Positions 15,941 through 23,327 of a stretch of 57,031 nt of DNA are shown piece after piece (within the stretch, counting starts at the first letter, position 1; every line of letters begins with the position of its first letter). The DNA is from UBA2283 sp041658955 (GTDB lineage Bacteria > Patescibacteriota > Microgenomatia > UBA12405). A program made the translations under genes and the position numbers. Under the pieces are notes generated by a model that saw only the letters and a list, made by a program, of their open reading frames with translations, was not told the DNA's origin and searched no databases. The stretch spans positions 1 to 57,031 of the forward strand of contig JBAZZE010000004.1 of the NCBI GenBank assembly GCA_041658955.1, written 5' to 3'.

Positions 15941-18532
15941 ATGCTTAATATAACTTCCATACAAAAAACTCTAGCTCCGTATTTAATTTCGTTGCTCACC
16001 TCATTTAATCCTTTTATTACTCCACTCAAGATAGTTTTACTGGCTTTGGTGCTCTTATATGTCTGTTTTCAAATATTTCGGGTATATCTTTTCATTAAAC
16101 AGTTAAAAGAGAAAAGTATCCTTTTTGAGATTAAACCTCTCAAAAATACAGAACAGTCTTCATATACAACTCAGCAATTATTTGCCATTCTGCATGGGCT
16201 GGCCAGACAACGATCATTTATCAACCGTTTATTTGATATCCAAAAAACCTATTCTTTTGAGATCGTTTCGACGAAGAATGGCGGAATAACCTATTACACG
16301 AGAATTGGAGAAGATGAAGCTGACTTAGTTAAGAAAACCCTCTTATCCTATCTACCCGGAATCAGTGTAAAAGAAACGACTGATTATCTGGAGTTACTTA
16401 CTAAGCAACATACACGAATATCTAGTTATAGACTTTCACGACACTTTGCATACCCACTTAAACACCAAGAGGATTTAGCCAGCCATGATCCAATAGCATA
16501 CCTAACAGGAAGTATGACTAAGTTAAGTGACGATGATCTAACTGCATTTCAGGTCGTATTATCGCCTCTGCGTAAATCTTCACTTCCTGACGTTTCGCGT
16601 ATTTCTCATCTTATTTACTCAGGTAAAGATATTGTTTCAAACTTGGGCAATGATGCAAGCTCAAATCCAGTTGTAGTCTTATTCAAAATGCTCTTCGGTT
16701 TAATACTTCGTATACTGATGCTTCCATTCGGATTATTAGTCTTTATCACAACAGATGGCAGAGAAGGTCCGATGCTACGGCTTCCTACCGATATCGAACC
16801 ACTCAAAACACCAAACCCGTATCAGATGGAACTGGAACAGCTGGTAAAGAATAAATTAGATCAACAGTTATTCTCGACATCTGTACGGCTCATGGTAGCA
16901 AGCAATAATTATAGTGAACTAAGAAAACGGGAACGAGGTTTTCAATCTGCACTTTCCGCGCTTAATAATTCGGAGTACCAGGCACTCATTCCGTCATTTC
17001 GGATCAGGGTAAAGATATTTGATCGAATAATGGAATCACTTTACAATTTAAGATTTTTGCTTCCAACTAGATCATTTATTCTCTCGGCCACTGAGGTATC
17101 AGATCTCTATCACTTTCCCTATACTAGTACGACTAAGACTGAGGATTTGCTCAAGCAACACAGTAAAGAATTGCCCGCTCCATTATCACTTAAGCAGAAA
17201 CAAGAAAGTGATTTGTACTTTGGGACAAATACCTATGGTGGCACTGAGACTAAAATAGGGTTAACCGCTGACGAAAGACGGCGCCATGTGTATATTCTCG
17301 GAGCTACCGGCACAGGAAAGTCCACGATGTTGCTATCGATGATTAAGCAAGATATTGATCATAACAAAGGGTTATCGGTGATTGACCCACACGGTGATCT
17401 GATTGAGCAGATATTGTCTGTAATACCTCGCGAGAGGATCAAGGATGTAGTCTACTTTAATCCAGATGACATTAGCTACCCTATGGGCATCAATCTTCTT
17501 GAACTAACTCCAGGGTTAAATCCTGAAGATGCTATCAGAGAAAAAGAATTTATAGCAGAAAGTATTATCTCGGTCTTCCATAAAATCTACACCGATAAAT
17601 ACTCAGGGCCAAGAATGGAATACATATTGAGAAATACTATTCATACTGCCTTTACCGTTCCAGATGCTACTTTGTTTACAGTGTATAAACTCCTCATAAA
17701 CACGAGCTACCGAAAATCTGTTACCAAAAACCTGACAGATGAGAATCTTAACGATTTCTGGAAGTTTGAATTTGCCAAAGCGGGTGATTATCAAAAAGTG
17801 AAAATGATTTCTCCAATAACCAATAAGATCGGTCGTTTCCTGTTTTCTCCAACAGCTAAGCGAATACTCGAGCAGGGTAAGTCAACCGTAAACTTCGATA
17901 CCATTATGAATGAAGGGAAAATACTCTTATGCAATCTCTCGAAAGGCAAGATCGGAGAGGATAACTCAAGTGTTTTTGGAGTTTTAATCATGGCAAAGAT
18001 TCAGTTGGCTGCCTTAAAGAGAGCCAGGATGAAGCAGGAAGAAAGAAAAGACTTCTTCTTGTATGTTGATGAGTTCCAAAACTTTGCTACACCAGCGTTT
18101 GCCCAAATCCTCTCAGAGGCGCGAAAATATAGACTTGGCGCTATCTTAGCTCACCAAACCACCTCACAACTTGAAGATGTTTCACTCGTAAATATTACCC
18201 TAGCTAATACGGGTACAGTGATTTGCTTTAGAACCGCTAACCCAGAGGATGAGCGGATGATCTTGCCACAATTCAGGCCATATATTGAACAGGGTGAAAT
18301 CGCGAGCCTTCCCTCATATCACTTTTACATGAGGCTTGGAGCACTTAACCCAGAAGAACCATTTTCAGGTGTTACTGTTCCAGTACAAATCGAATACAGT
18401 CAGAATAGGGTTAATGAGGTTGTTGAATCGTCGAGAAAATTGTATGCCAAGTTCTACACTCCAGATATACAAATACCAGTCAAAAAATCTACTAATCAAG
18501 CTACACAAAAGATCTATTCTACAGTGCCATAA
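15941..18532 (+). CDS. VirD4/TraD-like type IV coupling ATPase
   Basis: 863 residues. An N-terminal membrane segment (about 20-48) and a second hydrophobic region (about 243-270) precede the RecA-like motor. Walker A is GATGTGKST (about 454-462), then DPHGDL; Walker B YVDEFQNF lies near 707. The C-terminal domain has HQTTSQL and the QGEIASLPSYHFY motif typical of this group of conjugative DNA-transfer ATPases. It would bring DNA to the secretion channel. It stands alone with the replication-relaxation gene, 16 kb from the channel genes. AAGG before the ATG is a modest ribosome binding site. Confidence 0.85.
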   Translation: MLNITSIQKTLAPYLISLLTSFNPFITPLKIVLLALVLLYVCFQIFRVYLFIKQLKEKSILFEIKPLKNTEQSSYTTQQLFAILHGLARQRSFINRLFDIQKTYSFEIVSTKNGGITYYTRIGEDEADLVKKTLLSYLPGISVKETTDYLELLTKQHTRISSYRLSRHFAYPLKHQEDLASHDPIAYLTGSMTKLSDDDLTAFQVVLSPLRKSSLPDVSRISHLIYSGKDIVSNLGNDASSNPVVVLFKMLFGLILRILMLPFGLLVFITTDGREGPMLRLPTDIEPLKTPNPYQMELEQLVKNKLDQQLFSTSVRLMVASNNYSELRKRERGFQSALSALNNSEYQALIPSFRIRVKIFDRIMESLYNLRFLLPTRSFILSATEVSDLYHFPYTSTTKTEDLLKQHSKELPAPLSLKQKQESDLYFGTNTYGGTETKIGLTADERRRHVYILGATGTGKSTMLLSMIKQDIDHNKGLSVIDPHGDLIEQILSVIPRERIKDVVYFNPDDISYPMGINLLELTPGLNPEDAIREKEFIAESIISVFHKIYTDKYSGPRMEYILRNTIHTAFTVPDATLFTVYKLLINTSYRKSVTKNLTDENLNDFWKFEFAKAGDYQKVKMISPITNKIGRFLFSPTAKRILEQGKSTVNFDTIMNEGKILLCNLSKGKIGEDNSSVFGVLIMAKIQLAALKRARMKQEERKDFFLYVDEFQNFATPAFAQILSEARKYRLGAILAHQTTSQLEDVSLVNITLANTGTVICFRTANPEDERMILPQFRPYIEQGEIASLPSYHFYMRLGALNPEEPFSGVTVPVQIEYSQNRVNEVVESSRKLYAKFYTPDIQIPVKKSTNQATQKIYSTVP

Positions 18533-18537
18533 CTTTA

Positions 18538-18650
18538 CCTACCGGTAGGAAAATATTATTTTTAGTTTAGGCCGATAAATAGATCCTTTTAACTTTTACT
18601 TTTACCCCTTATTCCTTATATATAAGGGAGAGGAATGATACAATCATTCC
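18538..18650. repeat. Three tandem inverted repeats (candidate origin region)
   Basis: The 139-nt gap holds a perfect 12-bp palindrome CCTACCGGTAGG (18538-18549), CCCTTAT (18606-18612) with ATAAGGG (18622-18628), and GGAATGAT-ACA-ATCATTCC (18632-18650). Tandem hairpins just before a replication-relaxation gene are consistent with an origin of transfer or replication; the first, followed by a T-rich stretch, could instead be a weak terminator for the coupling-protein gene. Confidence 0.55.
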
Positions 18651-18671
18651 AGATTCTGCTCTACACATACT

Positions 18672-19445
18672 ATGGACAATCAAAAACTATCCACTCTACA
18701 ACTCAACATTCTTCACTATCTCTATCGCTTTCGCTTCTTAACCAGTCTACAACTTCAAAAACTTCTTACTCACAAAACTATCCGCCTGACTAACTACCAC
18801 TTACAACTACTCACTTCAAAAAATTACATCGGCAAACACTATACACGATCACTAGGCTTAGCTAATCTCCCAGCAGTCTATTATCTAACGTCAGGAAGTA
18901 TCCAGATATTAGAACAACAAGACAATATCGATAAACGAGCCTTGAAACGAATCTACAGAGAAAAAATCAGATCTCAACAATTTATCGCTCATACCTCATT
19001 TTTAGCAGAATACTTCTTACATCTAAGCCAAGAATCAGAAAAAACCAAGCACACACTCCATTTCTTTACTAAAACAGATCTACTGGCACACCCCTACATG
19101 CCTCACCCATTACCCGATGCTTATTTTGCTCGGGTAGATATTGCAGGCAATACAAAAAGATACTTTGTCGAAGTAGTTGAAGATAGCTCGCCTCGGTTTG
19201 CCTTGCGCAAGCGAGTCCAAGAGTTCTGTGATTATATCGATGACGGAAAATTTGAGGAGGCGACTAACCATCCATTTCCGGCCATACTTTTTATCTGTCC
19301 TGGATACGGCAGTATGATCTACCTAAAGAAACATATAGCCCGTATTTATGAAGAAACACCGCTTGATCAAGTAGATATATACCTTGCAACTAGAGAGGGT
19401 GCATTTTCAGGACATTGGGAAAAGGTGGAAGCGGAAGACGACTAA
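18672..19445 (+). CDS. Replication-relaxation family protein
   Basis: 257 residues. The N-terminal winged-helix region (about 5-85: LSTLQLNILHYLYRFRFLT, then TNYHLQLLTSKNYI and a tyrosine-rich wing) is followed by a nuclease-like alpha/beta domain with PDAYF and FVEVVEDS (about 145-175). This pattern matches the replication-relaxation family, found on many Gram-positive-type conjugative elements and plasmids, where it is thought to process DNA at an origin. It is the only relaxase-like protein I see on the element. It ends directly against the convergent next gene. Confidence 0.75.
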   Translation: MDNQKLSTLQLNILHYLYRFRFLTSLQLQKLLTHKTIRLTNYHLQLLTSKNYIGKHYTRSLGLANLPAVYYLTSGSIQILEQQDNIDKRALKRIYREKIRSQQFIAHTSFLAEYFLHLSQESEKTKHTLHFFTKTDLLAHPYMPHPLPDAYFARVDIAGNTKRYFVEVVEDSSPRFALRKRVQEFCDYIDDGKFEEATNHPFPAILFICPGYGSMIYLKKHIARIYEETPLDQVDIYLATREGAFSGHWEKVEAEDD

Positions 19446-19943
19446 CTACGGCATAAAGAAATAGTTATATTCATCAAATGGAAAATGCCCAGCGGGTTTA
19501 TTCAAGAGAAGATCTGCCATTTCCCACGCGCTCATAGATTCCGATATTCTATATTCTGCGTTTGTGTCGATAGTGCCGTCCTTGCCCACTTTGATTGCCT
19601 TGTCGCTTGGCGTGGTGTCTTTGGTGTGTTCTAGAGCGTATCTGAACGCTTTTTCATCTCGCACAAATCCATAATAGAAAAGATTCCCTATAAGTGCATC
19701 GAGTGTTACATCTGTACTAATCCTTAAATCTGCTGTTCCATCTACTCCTGGCTTCGATCTTATCTGTTCGGCTTCTGCTACGGGCATATGAAGGCGTTCA
19801 ATAAAATAATCTTCTACCTTTTTGGCTGATTCCCAATCTTTCCCTGGCGCTTTGAAATTTTCCTCGTTTGGTTTGGTAAAGAAATAATAACCACCGGTTG
19901 CCAACAATAAAAGCACAACCAATATTATTACTTTCTTGATCAT
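19446..19943 (-). CDS. Membrane protein resembling the MltG N-terminal domain only
   Basis: 165 residues. One N-terminal membrane anchor (4-21). The rest resembles the LysM-like N-terminal part of MltG/YceG endolytic transglycosylases: STDVTLDALIGNLFYYGFV with DEKAFRYAL, and YRISESMSAWEMADLLL, in the order expected. The catalytic C-terminal domain with its glutamate is missing. It might bind peptidoglycan near the conjugation apparatus or modulate the host MltG. The similarity is read by eye and is moderate. It is followed by no co-directional gene on the minus strand. Confidence 0.5.
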   Translation of the reverse strand: MIKKVIILVVLLLLATGGYYFFTKPNEENFKAPGKDWESAKKVEDYFIERLHMPVAEAEQIRSKPGVDGTADLRISTDVTLDALIGNLFYYGFVRDEKAFRYALEHTKDTTPSDKAIKVGKDGTIDTNAEYRISESMSAWEMADLLLNKPAGHFPFDEYNYFFMP

Positions 19944-19966
19944 GCCTTTATTATAGACCTTTTAAG

Positions 19967-20170
19967 CTAGTAGTCGCCTAGGCGTCTCCCAAGTACGTAA
20001 GCAATTTCCTTTCTGCCTTCTTCTGTTTGCCTAAACTCATTAAACAGTCGAGCCCCTTTATCGCTTAAGAGCGGGATAAACTCGGGTAACGTATCCATTT
20101 CAATTTTTCTAAACTCTTGCAGTCGTAAATCGACTGTATAACCTTTAAATACTGGTAATACTCTGATCAT
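19967..20170 (-). CDS. Small conserved-type protein of unknown function
   Basis: 67 residues. Seen: MIRVLPVFKGYTVDLRLQEF, then a helical second half ending in a basic ALG-like tail. It looks like a short soluble protein that recurs on mobile elements of this type in my recollection, but I cannot name its function. A ribosome binding site (AAAGGA) precedes the ATG, and a strong GC-rich hairpin lies just before that. Confidence 0.6.
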   Translation of the reverse strand: MIRVLPVFKGYTVDLRLQEFRKIEMDTLPEFIPLLSDKGARLFNEFRQTEEGRKEIAYVLGRRLGDY

Positions 20171-20188
20171 ATATTTTCCTTTCTCGGA

Positions 20189-20223
20189 TACCCATCCGCG
20201 GGGTTGGGGCCCCGCGGTGGGTA
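20189..20223. repeat. GC-rich hairpin between two minus-strand genes
   Basis: TACCCA + CCGCGGGG pairs with CCCCGCGG + TGGGTA around a TTGGGG loop, with one bulged T: 14 base pairs, strikingly GC-rich in an AT-rich region. On the minus strand it lies after the DUF2958 gene and before the 67-residue gene. There is no T-run, so it is more likely an mRNA stability or processing element, or an origin feature, than a terminator. Confidence 0.6.
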
Positions 20224-20229
20224 CAATAT

Positions 20230-20544
20230 TTATAATTTTGCACTGGGCATAACTTCGCTGATTCTCTTCTCGTCAAAATACAAATCTCTCTCAATCCCTA
20301 ATCCAAAGTTGCCATGATAGCTTTCGAGTTCATCCAGAGAAAAAGAGCCCCATTCGTCATTCCAATCCCCAAAGATGGAAACAAATCCGAAAAACTCTCT
20401 CGATGCTGGATCGTACTCGGTTGCGTACCATGTACCCGCGCCTGTTGGGTTAAAGAATTTCGCAACCACAACAGGATCGCTACTGTCTTCTTGTCTGCCT
20501 ACCTTGGCGAACCTTTCTAATAGTCCTTTTGTAAGTAGTTTCAT
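20230..20544 (-). CDS. DUF2958 protein
   Basis: 104 residues, a single DUF2958 domain: MKLLTKGLLERF at the start, DPVVVAKFFNPTGAGTWYAT in the centre, FSLDELESYHG, and IERDLYFD at the end. The family is common on conjugative plasmids and elements and has no established function. A near-perfect ribosome binding site precedes it, which suggests high expression. It is transcribed with the small gene downstream. Confidence 0.85.
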   Translation of the reverse strand: MKLLTKGLLERFAKVGRQEDSSDPVVVAKFFNPTGAGTWYATEYDPASREFFGFVSIFGDWNDEWGSFSLDELESYHGNFGLGIERDLYFDEKRISEVMPSAKL

Positions 20545-20550
20545 AATTTC

Positions 20551-20560
20551 TCACCTCCTT
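20551..20560 (-). promoter_or_regulatory. Near-perfect Shine-Dalgarno of the DUF2958 gene
   Basis: AAGGAGGTGA on the minus strand, 6 nt before the ATG; full complement to the usual 16S rRNA 3' end. Confidence 0.8.
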
Positions 20561-20586
20561 TTTGGCTTATTCCCGAAATTAATAGT

Positions 20587-20716
20587 TGGGAAGTATGGCC
20601 ATACTTCCCATACCAGGGGAACCCTCAAGCAGGGTGAAATTTTGCAAGGGCAAACGAAGTGCAGTTTATTGGAGGCGTAGCCGGAAACCCTTGCAAAAAG
20701 AGGGGTAAGACCCCTT
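20587..20716. repeat. Cluster of four hairpins (candidate oriT/ori or structured RNA)
   Basis: A perfect 24-bp palindrome (20587-20610); ACCCT-CAAGC-AGGGT (20621-20635); TTTTGCAAGGG (20640-20650) paired with CCCTTGCAAAA (20688-20698); and AGGGGT-AAG-ACCCCT (20701-20715). No ORF runs through. It lies between divergent genes on the mobile element and is the most structured non-coding stretch in the window. An origin of transfer or replication or a non-coding RNA would all fit. Confidence 0.6.
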
Positions 20717-20731
20717 CTTACTGTGTTGTGA

Positions 20732-20737
20732 TATAAC
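20732..20737 (+). promoter_or_regulatory. -10 box of the FtsK-alpha-like gene
   Basis: TATAAC ends 6 nt before the GTG start at 20744, suggesting a leaderless transcript that begins just after the hairpin cluster. Confidence 0.45.
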
Positions 20738-20743
20738 TAATTT

Positions 20744-21214
20744 GTGCCTAAAACGAAGCTTATAAAAGTTGATACAGAGTTTGTCCAAAAATGGGCTGGT
20801 GTTCTTGAATCAACTTTTGATGAACACGGAATGCTGACAAAGGTAATGGAAGTAAATCTTCAGGATAAAGGTGTTGAATACAGGCTCAGCATTGTCGCTG
20901 GACTCAAATTGAAATATATTATTGAGCTTGAACCCGATATAGCATTAGCAATGGCTTCACCTACGGGACATGTAAAGATAGAAGCGCCGATTCCCGGAAC
21001 CCAATTTGTAGGCATTACGGTTCCAAAACCCAAAGAAGCCGAACCCGTGAAGGAACAGAAACTTAAAGTGGTACATCTGACAAAAGAAGTAAAAGTCCCA
21101 GAATATTCATTTATTGAAGTAACTCGTGACCTGTTTACACTAGTGTTTAGATCAATCGGAAAATATAGCTATATTTTGGCTGAGAAAACTCAAAAAATCG
21201 GACAGAAGAAATAG
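20744..21214 (+). CDS. Orphan FtsK/SpoIIIE alpha-domain protein
   Basis: 156 residues from a GTG. Residues about 15-100 match the FtsK alpha domain: VLESTFDEHGMLTKVMEVN, YRLSIVAGLKLKYII, then DIALAMAS and VKIEAPIPGTQFVGI. In FtsK/SpoIIIE this short domain precedes the RecA-like motor and forms part of the hexamer ring. Here the motor and gamma domain are absent; the remainder is a charged linker and a helix with a basic tail. It is not a 3' truncation at an obvious frameshift, since a convergent gene follows 5 nt later. It may act on host FtsK rings or be a DNA-binding accessory protein. Confidence 0.7.
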   Translation: MPKTKLIKVDTEFVQKWAGVLESTFDEHGMLTKVMEVNLQDKGVEYRLSIVAGLKLKYIIELEPDIALAMASPTGHVKIEAPIPGTQFVGITVPKPKEAEPVKEQKLKVVHLTKEVKVPEYSFIEVTRDLFTLVFRSIGKYSYILAEKTQKIGQKK

Positions 21215-21219
21215 AAAAA

Positions 21220-23310
21220 TTACTTGTCCAGAATAACCTTTATATCGGTCTTCTCCAAGTCTAAATGTTCAGCTAATTTAACGACAATATCTCGCTTGAG
21301 ATTGGTGTTCGTATTATTTTCATAAAAATATGAGGTTTCATTTATCGCATTAGGTGTCCTGAGTTCGCTTGAATCTGAGGTTATATATCGATGCAAAAAG
21401 TCGTCACTTGTTACATAGTCATAGAGTTTGTCATCTAACATGAATAGTTTAGTAAGTATTGTCCCAAGCACAGCAGCCCAACTATTACACTCTGTAACTT
21501 CACCAAGTATTGAAACTCCCTTTACTTTCGATCCCGTTAGGTCCTTATCATCATAGAACGAGAGCTCAGTTTCATTCACAACGGGAACAAAGTTAGTCTT
21601 TGGAAGTGGCCAAATCTTTTCAATTTGGTCATACCACCATGATTCGCGTTCCTCTAGCGCTAGAATATCCCATTTTTCTTTATTCTTTACGTATTGATTA
21701 ATCAGGAGAGGGCTTTCGTTGAATCCATTTTCTGTCGTCTTTTTGATCTCAAAATCGTTGTTTGAATACTTTGAGTTATATCCTGTTAACGTCAGGTTCG
21801 GCAGAGTATGTAAATATTGCTGATGGATTTGTTCGTAATTGTCACCTAAAGACTCAATCCACGCTTTATTCAGAGTTTGGGGCATGACATGTTCAATCGT
21901 GAGCTGAATCTCTTGCTTGGCGATTTGTTTGAGGAGAGTAGATTCTTTGGACTGATCGTCTACGGAACTAAGAACAAAATAAATATAGTAATTTCGCTGA
22001 CTGTACATCGGATTGTTTTTAATAGCGCTCCTGATCTCAGCTTCTTTGGGTATGCGTAGTCCACCAGTTTTATCAGTCAAAATGTATCCAAGTATTTCGG
22101 AATATTTTTGGTCGGGATATTCAGATAGGTATTTCTCTATATCTTTATGGATTGATGAAAATAAGTTGTTAACGCCAGTTGTTGGGATATTGCAAATAAT
22201 TCTTCTCGTTAGATATGTTTCTACACACTCAAAAACTTTATAGAGCTCCGTGTTATCTAATTTTCCGTGGGTGTATTCATCCAAGACTCTCATCAAAAAA
22301 GGGAATGGAGTTTCAAGTTTCAAGTAATTGAGCCTAAATCCCTTATCTGCTACAAATTTATAAACTCCGTCCTCGTCGAGATTAAATTTCAAAAAGATAT
22401 AGTGATATAAATAATCGACAACTTGCCCATAAAATTCTTCTAGCTTTGAGATATCACCCTGAACCTCGCCAATGTACGAATAAAAAAGCTTTTTAAACTC
22501 TGGATATACTTGTTCGATTTTAACTTCCTTCTGTAATTTACTAGTCAGATAAAACTTGAAAAAATCTGAAATGTAGTCTTTATTGATATACGTCAATCGA
22601 CTTTCAATTTTTTGCCAATATTTCTTAAGTACCAGATCTCTCGCTTGGTCGTTATTAAGCATTAGGGCAAAGTTACGAATTTTGTCTCCATCAGTTAGTG
22701 GCTTACCCGTGGAGTTTATGCTCTCAAAAATCTTTTGCGGGTTATCATCAGTAGCGTCTAGCGCGATGGTAACGACCTCAAAATTCTTCAGAATGTCTAT
22801 ATATTTTTGAAGATCCGTTTTCTCTTTAAAATATAGGTAAAATTGCTCATATGCTTGATATAGCTTACTGTCTTTACTGTGTGGGCCAAATTCTCGTTCA
22901 AATATCTGTTCAAATATTTCGTTATCAGTCGTAACAGTGCGCAATTTTATGCGATTTTTCTCTTCATTGTAATCATGACTGTTGTATAAATATTGATCTT
23001 TAATTGCTTGAGCTGGAATTGTAGAGGATGCTGGGTTATCCGAAATTATGTGATATAGAGCAGTCAACATCAATAAAACTGTGGTAGCCCTCTGTTGTCC
23101 GTCGATGATGGTGCTATTGTTTCCCTCATTAAGATAAACAATGCTGCCAAAATAATGATTTTTACTTTTGACTAAGACTGATTCAAGATCATCAATAAAA
23201 GAACTAATATTTGCTTTATCCCATGAATAAGGGCGTTGAAAGTCGGGAATTACGAAGTATTTCCCGGGTGTATAGAGAAACGTATTAATGTTGTCGTGAG
23301 TCACCTTCAT
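21220..23310 (-). CDS. GmrSD-like DUF262/DUF1524 nuclease
   Basis: 696 residues. N-terminal DUF262 (ParB-like) domain with PDFQRPYSW (about 22-30) and IIDGQQRAT (68-76), the nucleotide-binding motif. The C-terminal DUF1524 HNH domain has IEHVMPQTLN near 472 with LPNLTLTGYNSKYSN. A further about 110 residues follow, with SKVKGVSILGEVTECNSW, a module seen at the end of many stand-alone DUF262 proteins. Relatives are type IV restriction enzymes acting on glucosylated or other modified phage DNA. A TATAAT box ends 6 nt before the ATG, so it has its own leaderless promoter. Confidence 0.85.
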   Translation of the reverse strand: MKVTHDNINTFLYTPGKYFVIPDFQRPYSWDKANISSFIDDLESVLVKSKNHYFGSIVYLNEGNNSTIIDGQQRATTVLLMLTALYHIISDNPASSTIPAQAIKDQYLYNSHDYNEEKNRIKLRTVTTDNEIFEQIFEREFGPHSKDSKLYQAYEQFYLYFKEKTDLQKYIDILKNFEVVTIALDATDDNPQKIFESINSTGKPLTDGDKIRNFALMLNNDQARDLVLKKYWQKIESRLTYINKDYISDFFKFYLTSKLQKEVKIEQVYPEFKKLFYSYIGEVQGDISKLEEFYGQVVDYLYHYIFLKFNLDEDGVYKFVADKGFRLNYLKLETPFPFLMRVLDEYTHGKLDNTELYKVFECVETYLTRRIICNIPTTGVNNLFSSIHKDIEKYLSEYPDQKYSEILGYILTDKTGGLRIPKEAEIRSAIKNNPMYSQRNYYIYFVLSSVDDQSKESTLLKQIAKQEIQLTIEHVMPQTLNKAWIESLGDNYEQIHQQYLHTLPNLTLTGYNSKYSNNDFEIKKTTENGFNESPLLINQYVKNKEKWDILALEERESWWYDQIEKIWPLPKTNFVPVVNETELSFYDDKDLTGSKVKGVSILGEVTECNSWAAVLGTILTKLFMLDDKLYDYVTSDDFLHRYITSDSSELRTPNAINETSYFYENNTNTNLKRDIVVKLAEHLDLEKTDIKVILDK

Positions 23311-23316
23311 AATGCA

Positions 23317-23322
23317 ATTATA
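23317..23322 (-). promoter_or_regulatory. -10 box of the GmrSD-like gene
   Basis: TATAAT on the minus strand, ending 6 nt before the ATG. Confidence 0.55.
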
Positions 23323-23327
23323 CTCAT

